Of a stretch of 64,000 nucleotides of DNA, positions 1-10,845 are shown piece by piece. The stretch's first letter is position 1. Every line of letters starts with the position of its first letter. The position numbers and the translations under genes are program-made. Source of the DNA: Rhizomys pruinosus (Eukaryota > Chordata > Mammalia > Rodentia > Spalacidae). The DNA lies in assembly GCA_009823505.1 (NCBI GenBank), contig VZQC01012403.1:1330659-1394658 (forward strand), given 5' to 3'. The notes under the pieces are model-generated. The model did not search any database. It had not been told where the DNA came from and saw only the letters and a program-made list of their open reading frames with translations.

Positions 1-60
1 ACAGAGCAAACTCCAGGCCAGCTGGGACTAAATGGAGACCCTGTCTCAAAAAGACAAAAA
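1..60 (+). repeat. B1 SINE, 3' end
   Basis: The window opens in the last part of a B1 (7SL-derived) SINE. The 3' half reads through the usual GCCAGCTGGGACTA and GAGACCCTGTCTCAAAAAG segments into an A-rich tail. The 5' part lies outside the window. Confidence 0.85.
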
Positions 61-830
61 ATCAACTTTAATGTCAAACTGAATTCCATGTCATAGAATC
101 ATCCTGGCCTCCCACTTTCTCTACCCTTCATCTGAAGCATTGACTTTAATTCGTAACATTCTGTGTTCTTTTTTATTTGCAAAATAGCCTTGTGATAAGC
201 TTGCCAGGTCTTTCTGAGATTCAGGGTATTATTTTATTCTACTGAATGTGATATATGTAACTTGGAAGCAGTTCAGGGCATGTCGACATCACATCAATTG
301 TTGGTGACGTTTTGTGGACTGCTCAGTAACCATTTATATTGTAGCTTTTGTTCTTCATTTGGTTTCATTATTTTATTGGATAAATTGAAATATACCAAAA
401 GACAATCAGAAAAGAAACTACACATAAGGTCTCTGAAGGAGTTCTAGTGCTTTGACACAAGTTTAAACAGCATATTAGAGTGGTTCAAGAACTAGTTTTT
501 GATATTTGAGCTCCACTCCTCAGCCCATTTCACACCTGAGTGCTGACAGCAGCCAAAGCCCTGGTTTTCATTCTTTGCACACAAGCGGATGGAGACCACG
601 CATGGCCTCAGCTGTCTGGGGAGCCGTGTGGTGGCAGGACTGTTCCTGCTCAGGGTCACCGAGACTGCGGGTGTAAACTCCCCATACAGTGTAGTCACTG
701 CCTCTGAAATGTGGTTTGGGAGTGTGTCAAGTTTGGATGAGCTAGGTTGGAAAATTGTTTGCATGCCAAATGTTGATTTGTCTCTCCTTGTGATTTAATT
801 GAGAAACAATACTATCTGGAAAAGAAGAAA
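61..830. other. No gene recognised
   Basis: AT-rich sequence without a recognisable gene. Short overlapping open frames on both strands around 490-800 show no family signature. The 590-780 stretch is GC-richer than its flanks and could be a piece of an old retrocopy, but I could not name a source. Confidence 0.4.
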
Positions 831-831
831 A

Positions 832-1085
832 CTTAAGGGCACTGAAGAAGAGGCTCAATAGTAAGAACTGCTTGCTCCTCATTCCTAAATACTGGAGTTC
901 AGATCCGAGCACTCAGTTAATGAGTTGGGCATCCTGAACATTCTGTAACTACAGCTCCAAGAGATCAGACACCATCTTCTGGACTCCACATGCACACAGG
1001 TGCACGACCCCCTCCACCTGTCCATACACTCAAACAGACACAGAGACTCACATGTAAATAATAAATAAATTAAACATTTAAGAAA
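832..1085 (+). repeat. B3-like tRNA-derived SINE (diverged)
   Basis: The order of segments matches a diverged B2/B3 SINE: a tRNA-like head (GCACTGAAGAAGAGGCTCAA, AGAACTGCTTGCTC), a body ending CATCTTCTGGACTCCACATG, then a CA-rich stretch and an AATAAATAAAT tail. Confidence 0.6.
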
Positions 1086-2105
1086 GAATAGAGATTAATA
1101 ATAAGGAAATATAGAAAAGAGACTGGTCCTTCAAAATAACAAAGTTTTTAAAATTAATCTGTGATGAGGCCTGAAAGGCTGAAACAAAATGACATGAATT
1201 CTGAATGTGTTGCTTATTTTGGCTCAAGTTGTGACTGTTCTGACTCCAGTCTGATCCAAAGTTGAAACGTGATCACAGTCCCAGCTTCACTGCAGAGAAG
1301 CCAGCAGTCCTGACCCACACCTTCCTTCCCACTCACCTCAAACCACGGGAACTTCCCATCAGCAAAACATCTCCCCACACAGAACTCAGAACAGACTTCT
1401 GAGTCCTGAAGTCTCACCAGTTGTGAACACTGCTAACCGTTTACAATGCAACTCTGTGCTTGATTCTGTTAAAGTCTGGGGAATGGAGAATAGTGACAAT
1501 CATGAGCCTCTAGGTGCAAGCAGTCAGCAATACTGTTCTCTGCTATGAGTTTATGCCTATCGTTTGACAGGATTCTGAAGATCTTATTACAGTTTTCAGG
1601 AAATGAAATTTCTCCTCACATGATATTTTATTTAAAATATTAATATATAGTTATTCTCCAAAATAAAATTTCTCTCTCAAGATATTTATGCTGAAAATTG
1701 TTCTAGTGAGGGAATTTCTTCTAAACACCCACATTCTAAAACCAGACATTTGCTTCACTAACTCATGATAATATATCCAAATACTGATAAGTGGGTATAC
1801 TCTAAGCAATGTGACCTCACAGTCCATCTGGTTCATTTATAAAGTTCTCAACCTCTTATTGTCTATGAAGTTCTCAACCTCTTATTGTCTATGAAGCAGA
1901 GTTCTACATATGTTCCCAGAGCTTTCCTGTTCTCCTTCCTGTATCTCTGTTTATGCCCCTGCTAGACTTCCAGCCTAGTCAATATTTTCAAAAAGGGCTG
2001 TTCCATCAGATTCAAATACTGTATGAAATTTCTGGCTCAATTTTAAAAAAGTTTGTAAAGAATGTGAAACTTTGAAAGATACAGGGAGCTCAAATAGTGT
2101 AATGG
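1086..2105. other. No gene recognised
   Basis: Non-coding sequence between the SINE and the RREB1 retrocopy. Apart from the 26-bp tandem duplication listed separately I see no coding signature or familiar repeat. Confidence 0.4.
1842..1893. repeat. 26-bp perfect tandem duplication
   Basis: Two adjacent identical 26-bp units, 1842-1867 and 1868-1893, each starting AAGTTCTCAACCTC and ending TTGTCTATG. The perfect identity implies a recent duplication. Confidence 0.95.
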
Positions 2106-3380
2106 TGAGACAGTTAGATTTGGTAGAAAAGAAGGCATCGCATTTTTGACAAGGGAAGGGTTTCTGACCAGTGTGTGTAAGCATATGACTCTGGAGGGAG
2201 CTGGCCCACAGAAAGACCCGGGGACAGTGGGGACAGTTGATCTTCTGCAGGCAGTTCGCATAGAAGTTCTGCTTTGCTCTCAGTAGCCTGTCTTCAGTGG
2301 GGCTACCCAGCTCCTCATCACTGGGCCCATGGTGGTCTTCTGGGGGCCCAGCCACCTCATCCTGAGTGTCATCTTCTGCAGTCTGCAGAAGTGGACTGAA
2401 CTTGTTGGTGTATGTGGTGGCTAGCATCTTCTCAATGCCGGCAAACTCCTCACTGGAGTCCAGGTCCACCCCAGTGCTGTTGGGGAGGGGCCGCTTCCTC
2501 ACCCCCCCCCCCGTTTTCCTGCCCCTCTTCTTGGATGAGCTGGCTGGCCCCTGCTCAGCAGGCAAGGCTTCCTCTGGGCTGCTGGCTGTGGGGGTTGGGT
2601 CACAGGATTCTTTAGGGCTTGTGGTGTTGGTAGGAGAGGCGGCAGCTTTGGGGACGCTGCCTCCCAAGACGTCCACAGCCACAGTGCTACTGCTGGAGCT
2701 GGATGGCCCTGGATCAGCCATCTTGGTCTTCAACAGAGTAGGGGCCGAGGACACAGACGAGATGATCTGCGCAATGGAGGCCAATGGAGGCAGCTCCTCT
2801 GTCATGGGGGGCTTTGGCAAGAGTAGGGGGTGCTTGGGCCGTAAGGGCGGAAGCAAGTCTGGGCTGCTCAAGAGGGCTGAGTTGCTTATGACTGCAGAGT
2901 TACCCAAAAGGGGAGGGTTGCTGATGAGAGCTGAGGAATAGATGGGGACAGCCAGCTGAACAGAGCCCTGGAGAGGCTGAGTGTGGGGTTCCAGATTGGC
3001 AGCTGTTGTGACAGACACCACGGTGCTTGTGGGGTTTTCCAGGATCCCACTGGACTCTAAAGTCACTGGCAAGGTAGGGCAAGGTGGTGGGCAGGGAGAG
3101 AGCTGCTCAGCACTCCCAGTTCTTCAGACAGACTCCCCAGAAGCACTGCCAGTAAGCAGACAAGAGGAAGAAGGTCTGCAGTGTGCGCAACAAGCGCTTC
3201 TGGTCCCTGCAGGACCTCAACCGGCACGTGAGGTCACACACAGAGGAAAGGCCATACAAGTGTCAGACCTGTGAGTGAACCTTCTCCTTAAAGTACAGCC
3301 TAGTTCCACACCAGAAAGCCAGGCACAGTAAGCACAGTGGGAAGGACAGCGACAAGGAGGAGGGGGTCGAGGAGGACAGT

Positions 3381-3455
3381 GAGGATGAGTCCACCCATAG
3401 TGGTAACAACCCTGTCGGTGAGGATGAGTCCACCCATAGTGGTAACAACCCTGTC
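3381..3455 (+). repeat. 39-bp tandem duplication inside the RREB1 retrocopy
   Basis: The 39-bp unit 3381-3419 is repeated from 3420 with 36 identical bases. It encodes [11 protein letters not shown] twice in frame in the acidic region. Ordinary RREB1 as I recall it has one copy, so this arose in or after the retrocopy. Confidence 0.9.
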
Positions 3456-3825
3456 CCGGAGAATGAGGCCGAGTCATCTAGCACCAGCAACCATGTGGCC
3501 ATGACCCAAAGCCGGCAAGAGAGCTTGGCCAGTGCTGGAAAGGAGAAGGCCGCAGCAGGGTGGGCGGCAGAGCCCAGCTATGGCACCCGCAAGGGGCAGG
3601 TGTCTCCAGGTGAAACTGACCCGGAGAGCCCAGCAGCCCTTGTGCAAGACTTGCCGAAGCTATGTGTCAAGAGGCCTGCCCACCCCATCCTGGCTGCCAC
3701 CGACAGTGCCTCTCAGCTCCTGGGGATGGAATGACGTCCATCACTAGCTCCGTCCGCACTAGCACAGAGCCGGTAGAGCAAAGCATCATGGATCAGACTT
3801 CATGAGTTTGTTCTCAGTGTCCTCC

Positions 3826-3828
<3 letters not shown>

Positions 3829-3877
<49 letters not shown>
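3829..3877 (+). repeat. (GA)n microsatellite
   Basis: Uninterrupted AG dinucleotides of about 48 bp inside the RREB1 3' UTR part of the pseudogene. Confidence 0.97.
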
Positions 3878-3880
<3 letters not shown>

Positions 3881-4160
3881 CAGCCAACCAACTCGTGCCA
3901 TTGCCTTACCAGTGCCCAGGCACCGGCCACAGCACGGCCAGTTCCAGTGCCTTAACTACTCACGGATCCTCCCTCGTCCTTGTGGGTGTGGTGTTTCCCC
4001 AAATGACTTTTTAACAAAACAAATATTTTAATGAACTGGGGGGGGGGCTTTTCATTTAAGCATTAACATTACCTTTTGTATTGGTGTGTTCGAGCTTATT
4101 TTTGTGAATCTGTGATAGTACTGTTTGTTCTGTGACCTGGAGACAGAAGAAAAAACACCC

Positions 4161-4691
4161 TTGAATACCTATAGCCAATAACTGGAAGAAAATGATGTGA
4201 ATTTCATGTCCATGACCAGAGGGAAGATGGCTGGGAGGCTGATTTCTAAAAGAGAACTTTTTCCCTCTTGTTCACCTCAAGGAGGAACTGTGATCTGGTC
4301 CTTGGTATTAGTGGATATGGTTGATGACGGTTTCCAATGTGGTTCAAGCCAAAAACCAGGAAATATTTCTAGCTTCAACCTCATGTGTTTCCACTCTTTT
4401 CATGTTAGAAATGGGAAAATTTCTGTTCAAGTTTCAAGACATTAGTTCTTAATTTACAGAGAAGAGTTACCTCCCCAGCAACTTAACCTACGTAAGACAT
4501 GCCTGGCTGTCGTATATTTGATTTTCCCTTCTCCCCATTTGGTATATGTTATTTTATTTTATTTTTAGTTCATCGGTTTGCTGGGCTCTGCATTCTGCAG
4601 AAACAAATGGGCAATATTTGTCCTGGGAGACCTGCACTAGCCTCCAGACCCCACATAACATGTGCCTGAAGCTTTCGTTTGCACATTATCA
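4161..4691. other. No gene recognised; 3' flank of V segment A
   Basis: May include more RREB1 3' UTR at its left end. The remainder is AT-rich, with no recognised repeat or gene before the RSS of segment A. Confidence 0.4.
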
Positions 4692-4730
4692 TGACAGTGT
4701 GCAGGCTGCAGGTTCCCAGGGAGCACTGTG
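4692..4730 (-). other. 23-RSS of V segment A
   Basis: Reading the minus strand downstream of the V exon: consensus heptamer CACAGTG (4724-4730), a 23-bp spacer (4701-4723), and nonamer ACACTGTCA (4692-4700), poor against ACAAAAACC. The spacer is nearly the same as those of segments B and C. Heptamer and spacer length are sound; nonamer strength is doubtful. Confidence 0.85.
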
Positions 4731-5220
4731 CTCCTGCTGCACAGAAATAGGTAGCAGGAGTCTCCAGGCTGAGAGGCTGGGATGTGTAGGGAGAGCTGCT
4801 TCTTCCTTTTACTGGAGAGGACTGTGAACCATCCCTCTTCCTTTTCATTCAGAACTGAGCTCATGGCTATCAGTAGTGCAGGGCCTTTCCCAGGGAATTG
4901 CTGGTACCATGGGAGGGGGTCAAATGCGCTGTTCTCATGAGCACAGTTCAGAGCTGAAGTCCCTCCTTCTTGGACTCTCAGAGATTGAGGACTTTGCTTC
5001 ACCTGCTGCTGATCACATTTCTCCCATTGGCTACTGACCCTGTGTAGAGGGAAAACAAATGATATTAGAGCCTGCTTAAAGGTTCTAGCTACATGATTTT
5101 GTATTGAACAGCAATTCTCTCATCATCCAAATTAATCACATATACTAGGATTTATCTCCCAGAAATCCCAGGATAGGTGAAGGCCAAGGGTTAAAAATGC
5201 TGATGCCAGGACTTGCTCAT
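4731..5220 (-). pseudogene. Trav14: TCR alpha V segment A (TRAV14/Valpha2 type), frameshifted
   Basis: A TCR alpha V gene in two exons. The V exon (5039-4731) starts after acceptor CTACACAG and keeps the Valpha2-type framework: [11 protein letters not shown], first Cys in ALNC, ENSAFD, Trp in [15 protein letters not shown], then LSLHI and QPGDS. It is broken. One extra base near 4755-4758 shifts the frame just before the second Cys: the shifted reading gives [10 protein letters not shown], while the ancestral frame reads ATYFCAA up to the heptamer. The leader at 5220 (ATG AGC AAG) lacks one base in its fourth codon relative to the expected hydrophobic leader, and I see no GT donor where exon 1 should end (about 5168). 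The start of exon 2 also seems one base short. An open frame that avoids the FR3 shift gives a false impression of an intact gene. Family assignment is from the Valpha2-like FR1/FR2 and the GEK-type N terminus. Not functional. Confidence 0.88.
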
Positions 5221-7290
5221 TTCTCTTGACCTGAAGCTCAGTGACAACACAGTCTTTTAGCTCCGCACAGATAGAACTCTTGCTCTACTTTCATGTGCAG
5301 TTGAGTTCTCTCAATGGATTCCTCCTTTCAGAAGTACTTTGTCTAAAACCAGTACTTTTTCTTTTTCTTTTTTTTTTTTTTTTGCACAGACATGTTGATC
5401 AATCAGGAGTACAGACTATATTCCTGTAGTCTCATGATTCACCCCTATCTCTCCACGGCCTTTACAATCTACCACGCCTCCTCTTCTGCAGTTTGTTCCC
5501 TGGGCTTTGGGAAAGGGGCACAAGTGGGTGAGAAGAAAACAGTCTAATTTCTTTGGAGTTGTCATTTTGGACTCCAGTCTGTTCAGGTTGTTTCCCTTCA
5601 TGAATTGACAGCTTTCCCAGTGATACCCTTTTTAGTCATATTAACAAAGCACAAGCTATTGGATGTACAGGCATTTAAGCAATACCACTTATTATGTCAA
5701 GCTAAGCTGTGAGCATAGACACAGAATTCTTGTGCAAAAAAAAAAAGGAGCTAGATACTGACATTTGAACTAACTGGGAATATAAAATGCTAGTTGTTTT
5801 ATTTATAGTTTGTATTGTGGGTTGCTCTCTATATTTTTCTGAAATACACAACACACAGTGTAACACTTTCTTTTACTTGTAGGACAATTTAAAGGAATTA
5901 AGCTTAAATTCTTACTTCCCAATAAGTAGAAGTCTTAGTCCAGTCATATAGCATTAAGAGCAAAGTGTTTATTGGGTAAATTTATTTAGCAGGTTCTCAA
6001 CTCTGCCCAAGCTTTATCCACAAAGTATAGGATAATTTAAAGGCTTAGTGAATTGTTTAGAATTAATTTAAATTTAGGTGTGGTTTTGGTGGAAATGGTA
6101 ATACAACTGAACTAATTGGGAATATAAATGTTAATTGGTTTTATTTATAATTTGTACTGGGTTAAGGTATAACATGGCCTATATATTTTTTCTGAATAAC
6201 ACACATCACATATAACACTTTCTTTTACTTGTAGGACCAATTTAAGGAACTAAGCTTAAATTTCCTTCCCAGGTAGCATACAGTCAATGGAAACAGTGGG
6301 TTAAATTTAATGAAAGCTTATGCCTTAGCTCCTGTTTATGGGTATGCGTAATCCACAACTTAGGCATCTATAGGTCAAAACATAAAACCGAAAAAAAAAA
6401 AAAAAGAGGGAGGGGGAGGTGGGGTACTATACCTTTCTGGGATACAAATGGAAAACTCTGTGTTTCCAATCCTATTGATAAATTTTCAATTTTTCTGATC
6501 TTGAACTAACAAATGGGAGGAGAATTTTAATGTTCCCACAGGTAAAAACACCAACCTAAATGCCTGAAAACATACAACTTATGGCTGTGCAGGATGAACT
6601 GGGAAATGCCAGCAGAGAGGTTGACCCATCTGAACATTAAGGAATGAGGAACCTCAGACTGCCTGAAGTCAAGGACACTGAGCATCTCTCTGAATAATAT
6701 TGGGATTGACTGTTTATAATGGACCCTAATGAATTTACACCTTCGCAATGCTGAGAAACCTTCCTACCTCTCCCCTTTTTTTTGGAAAAAGAAAAACATG
6801 ATGGTAATGAAACCACTCCCTAACTGTAAAACTAGAGCCAACTGTTAAAGTGGTAATTTCCTATAAAACAGGCATAACGTATTAACTGATTTATTAGGCA
6901 TAGGAACTGTGAAAGGATATTCACTAAACTAGAGACAAATTCAATAGTAAAAGTGTTTAGAATAAAGTTGGGTGTAATTAAGTCAAATATATTACTACAG
7001 GAAAGCTCTGACATCAGCAATGAATTATTCTGCCTAGAGATGTTGGCTAGGGGATTCAAACCCGCCCCCCCAAATTAATAAAGGCCTTTTGCCTATAAGT
7101 GGGATATATGCAAAGGAGAAAAGGCAGTGAAGTCCCTGTTGTGAAGACCTTGGTGTGAGCAGGAAAAATGTTATGAGACGTCACTTGCTAGCGTACAACT
7201 GGCCTCTGAAAAGGCTAGAGAGCGTTACCAAAGGTCACTAAAGCAATACAGCAAAATATTGGTCTCCCTGAGACAAGCAAGACTCCTCCG
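5221..7290. other. No gene recognised; contains a ~170-bp direct duplication
   Basis: AT-rich intergenic sequence. Homopolymers lie at 5358-5382 (T) and 6390-6405 (A). Two related segments, 5767-5935 and 6109-6275, are listed separately. Small open frames at 6527-6748 and 6832-7059 (minus) have no family signature. Confidence 0.4.
5767..6275 (+). repeat. Direct repeat pair, about 170 bp each
   Basis: Segment 5767-5935 and segment 6109-6275 share, in order, ACTGGGAATATAAA, TTTTATTTATA, ATATTTTTCTGAA, AACACTTTCTTTTACTTGT and AAGCTTAAAT, with small gaps. They are about 340 bp apart in the same orientation. They may be an old local duplication or two copies of one unrecognised repeat. Confidence 0.75.
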
Positions 7291-7500
7291 TCAATATCAG
7301 CTACACCTCAACAGCCTGGAGATACTGTGCAACAGTGGCAGCCAAGTATCTATATATATCCCAAATCTATTTGGCTATTAGCTCTCTCCTTGGAGGAATA
7401 ACTCACAGCAGATGCCACAAGCTTGTGTCCTCTGGTGGTTGGGCAATGTTGTGAGCCACAGTAAGAACTTGTCACCCTTTATATAGAAACCAGTACTTTT
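7290..7500 (+). repeat. L1-associated repeat (also at 45.38 kb)
   Basis: Shares with 45380-45560 a series of blocks: CAGCTACACCTCA, CTGTGCA-CAGTGGCAGCCA, GGCTATTAGCTCTCTCCTTG, GGAGGAATAAC. Both copies lie upstream of L1 3' ends in the same orientation, so this is probably part of an L1 3' UTR. Confidence 0.55.
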
Positions 7501-7659
7501 TCTAAAGTAGTTTAACATAGTAAGCATTTCCCCATTGCTGAAAATACTGATACTGAGAATCAGAAATCAGTGTCTTAAAAGGAACCATTCCACACTGTTG
7601 ATAGTAATAATTATTTGTACAGTCACCAAGAATAACAACATGGAGATTCCATAAAATTA

Positions 7660-7870
7660 AATAAATCAATATAGTTCAGATTTCAGGAAAAATAAAATCA
7701 TGAAGTTAGCAAGTAAATGGATTCAGCTGGCAGTGTTCATTCTGAGTGAGGTAGCCCAGACAGAGAGCAGCATGGCATGTTTTGCCTGTGTTTATAGATG
7801 TTACCTTTGAATTTTTAGATATGTACACTTTGGAATGCTTACACAGCTCAGAAAATAAGGAAGCTCCATG
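7660..7870 (+). repeat. Old L1 ORF2 fragment
   Basis: AGCAAGTAAATGGATTCAGC and TCTGAGTGAGGTAGCCCAGA are typical of the 3' end of L1 ORF2 in the sense direction. It is short and decayed. Confidence 0.5.
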
Positions 7871-8050
7871 AGATTGAAACAAAACACAGCTGCATAAAGG
7901 AGCAAAGGAGAATAATGGAATAGGATGGATGAAATTCAGTCAGGGCTTTGGGATAGCTGAATACAAAAAGGAATACAATGAAGGCTAATTAACATTAGAG
8001 ATCATTTGTAAAAGTCATATGGAAACCTACCATTGTAGAAATGTTGTTAC

Positions 8051-8053
<3 letters not shown>

Positions 8054-8109
<56 letters not shown>

Positions 8110-8110
8110 A
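8054..8110 (+). repeat. (GA)n microsatellite
   Basis: About 55 bp of AG dinucleotides with one AAAG interruption. Confidence 0.95.
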
Positions 8111-8129
8111 AAGAGTTTAAGTAAATTTT

Positions 8130-9535
8130 GTCCTACTAGTAACACAAGCTAACAAAAAGCCCAGTGCCTGATATGGGTTACCTCTTTTGGAGTGGTTGGC
8201 TAGTGAGGTCACACAGATCCCCACCCAGCACAGGCTATTGCCAGCACTGCTGGTTGCCCTCCACAACTTGATGGTAAGACCTTAGTGCTGAACCTAGCAC
8301 ATACATGAGTCACAGAACCATGGAGAAATCAAGCTTTACTGACATAGAAGTTTCTTCCCTGCTGGGTGGATTTTATATTGCTGTGCACATTATCAGAGAG
8401 GGAAAAAAAAACAATCAGTCCTACCTATGACACTGTAGCTATAATAATGGCCAGCCTGATAAGACTTGTCAACTGGTACAACAATGGCTCAAATGTTAGG
8501 GTGTAACCAACCATTTTATGATTGAATTTAAGTACAATCTACAAGATGAAACTCATACCTGGTACTCTTATCAGAGCCAAGAAATTGATGCCAGACAGGT
8601 CAGATCCTGGGGGGAAGCTACTACTATTATCCTAGTACATGGTCACAGTAGTAAACAGACTCCTAATGACTTATTTAAATGAGACAACTGTCTCAAACCC
8701 TGTCCTCCCAAGGCTCAAGAATCATTATGGAAGAGGGTTGAAATATTATAAAAGACAGAAGCAGAGTCTTCCAAACAAAACAGAGTTGCACATATGCGAT
8801 CACAGCAGTCATTACAGCATGCATAAGACCTAGGCAATCTCAAGCCAGACAGAATATCTTCATTATGAGGGAAGGTGGACACTTACCCCAGGAGCTACTG
8901 GAAATTTCTAGCTACCAGGAGAAGAAGAATAATTTTTTCCTTAAGGGTGTGGCCTCTTATAGGACAACCATGCTCCATTGGATGCCCACACTCCCACAAG
9001 TATGTGGACAGCACAAATTAGACTTGATAAATTTAAAAAATGCAGGACACAAATTTGGGTAGGGAATGGAAGCTGGATCTTAACAGGCTCTAGAATTGAC
9101 CCACCACTTATTTTCAGACTCTGTAACTACTGTATATGGGTGGAAGGTATGTATTCATATCTTGCAGTAATATAAAATTAAAGGGGAAAATGTGAATGCT
9201 TAAACATATTCTGGAATTAACATAGAGTTTATTCTCAGAGGACATAATTTTGATACATATGTGATGTTTATATAGGCATATTTTGGAGCAGTACCAAGGG
9301 GAGGGAACAACATAAAGACTGGATCAAAGAGCTGACTGATACAGTTAAATTCTGCCCCAAACAACAAGACTCTGCAGTGAAAAACTGGAAAGATTGAGAG
9401 AAAGATGGAAAACATGTATGGCAGAAGGCATGAACTGGGGTGGGGGGCAGGGAGAGGGGAATGTGTCTAAATTGGACTGAAGGATGATGTAGGAAATGCA
9501 CAAATCATCAATAAAAAACACATTAATTTAAAAAA
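8130..9535 (+). mobile_element. L1 3' UTR (rodent), plus strand
   Basis: Typical rodent L1 3' UTR blocks in order: AACAAAAAGCCCAGTGCCTG, the ATGATTGAATTTAAG stretch, GGCTCAAGAATCATTATGGA, then ATGTATGGCAGAAGGCATGA with a G-rich run, and an AATAAAAAA end at about 9510-9530. The last 440 bp match 40740-41220 closely. No coding part of L1 is attached on the left. Confidence 0.75.
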
Positions 9536-9539
9536 ACTA

Positions 9540-10035
9540 AAAAACTGATTGGAGGAGGGCAGGTGGGTATAATCAAAATACATTGTATGAAATTATTGAA
9601 GAACTAATAAAAATGATGAAGAATAATAAATAAATAAAATGCATGTGTACCAGTGATACAGCTATGCCCAAAGAAAATGTGAATATCATATAAGAGAGAT
9701 ACCTCTGTATGTTTGGTTATTACAACATTATTAGTGATAGCCAAGATGGAGAATCAGCCTAGGTGCCACCTATCAGCAGATAAATGAAGAAAATATTATA
9801 TTTGAAATAACAGAGTGATGTTCAGCTATAAGGGAGAATGAAATCTTATCATTTGTAGGAAACTGTTCTGCAAAATGAACATATAAAACTCCAGTCTCAT
9901 GGTTACTGTCCTGAGCAAAAACTAGAAAAAAGAAAAACAAACAAATGGTGATGAGAATGTAAAACAGGAACAATTAAGGAGGGGAAAAGAGATGACAGAA
10001 TGGGGAGAGAGGAAAGGACAAGAGAGGGTGAGGCA
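9540..10035 (+). mobile_element. Older L1 3' end fragments
   Basis: The ATCAAAATACATTGTATGAA segment followed by AATAAAAATGATG is a classic L1 3' terminus. From 9650 an older ORF2-like stretch follows (AGCCAAGATGGAGAATC, ATGTTCAGCTATAAGG). The coding capacity is lost. Confidence 0.6.
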
Positions 10036-10441
10036 GAATGGCCAGGTGCAAATCACCACATGCGCATGTACATGGGTTTCACCATGAAACCCATCCTTTT
10101 GTACAATTAATGTGTGCTGGGATTTACAGCAGCTCCATTATTATTGCTAGGAATCAACTTAAAAATGTCTCTACTAATCCTTATTTGTATTGTCCTCACA
10201 TCTCCAATACTGTAAAATTTGTGTACTAGAGCACGAGGTGTATGCATCATCTTATTTGCAACTTTGGAAGAAGAGGAATACTGTAAAGCCACATCTTAAC
10301 AAGAATAAGTTCATTTACTTTTACAGCAATGATGAATCAGGCTCACTGAGGACATACAAAGTCCTATTACCATCTAAGGTCATAGATCAGAACACAGAGA
10401 ATATAAGGTTCCTTTAACTTCCAGGAATTTAAATTTTGCTA

Positions 10442-10444
<3 letters not shown>

Positions 10445-10482
<38 letters not shown>
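10445..10482. repeat. (TA)n microsatellite
   Basis: About 36 bp of TA dinucleotides. Confidence 0.95.
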
Positions 10483-10605
10483 ATATTTTATAGGATCTCA
10501 CAAAATAATACAATTTTTAAATTAATGTCAATTTAATTATACTTCTTAAAATAAAGATTAGGTTAATTAAATATATCTAAGTGGAAGAGAATTTAGAAAG
10601 CAGTA

Positions 10606-10619
10606 GAGCCATCTAGTGG
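10606..10619 (-). promoter_or_regulatory. CTCF-like motif without an intact V segment
   Basis: The minus strand reads CCACTAGATGGCTC, 13 of 14 positions of the CTCF core CCASYAGRKGGCRS. It resembles the motifs upstream of segments C, D and F and has the same orientation, but no V gene follows on the minus strand. It may mark a lost V segment, or be chance. Confidence 0.5.
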
Positions 10620-10755
10620 AGGAGCTTTGTCCTCAATGGGTCAGAGAGGATGGAAACACCTGCAGACTGCATGGGGTGTGAAGCTATGACCTTCCAGACA
10701 GCTGTCATCTGCACTTTCAACAGGCATTTAATAATTCCCCATATTTGATCTTGCA

Positions 10756-10845
10756 GATGAAATAACAAATCAGTTTGGCTTTATGTATTGGTACCGTCAA
10801 GACAGAAAAACAAAAATGCAGAATGAATTACACATCAGCCCCTAG
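10756..10845 (+). other. Possible V-exon relic on the opposite strand
   Basis: After an acceptor-like TTGATCTTGCAG the plus strand reads on through FMYWYRQD (10780-10803), the pattern seen around the conserved Trp of TCR V framework 2, before a stop near 10843. No first Cys, second Cys or RSS is visible, and the strand is opposite to all other V segments. The match is about eight residues, so chance is a real alternative. Confidence 0.2.

Larger units (their letters stand above)
2106..4160 (+). pseudogene. Rreb1: RREB1 processed pseudogene with inverted 5' part
   Basis: Intronless, decayed retrocopy of the zinc-finger transcription factor RREB1 (Ras-responsive element binding protein 1). It is in two pieces. 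From about 3110 down to 2106 the minus strand encodes a Pro/Ser-rich stretch ([36 protein letters not shown]), a Lys/Arg patch, an acidic segment and one C2H2 finger ([17 protein letters not shown]), and stops matching after TKSNC. From about 3125 to 3734 the plus strand encodes the C-terminal fingers ([13 protein letters not shown]), an acidic tail with a duplicated [11 protein letters not shown], and the normal C-terminal ending QLLGME, then 3' UTR. A second finger cysteine is Arg and a TGA replaces the residue after CQTCE. The middle of the protein is missing. The layout, inverted 5' part to the left and sense 3' part to the right, is the product expected from L1 twin priming. The right end (about 4160) is a guess: I see no clear poly(A) tail. 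Confidence 0.9.

Noticed and set aside
2366..2941. 191-codon plus-strand open frame
   Set aside because: Shadow of the minus-strand RREB1 retrocopy, which explains the region with recognisable zinc-finger protein residues.
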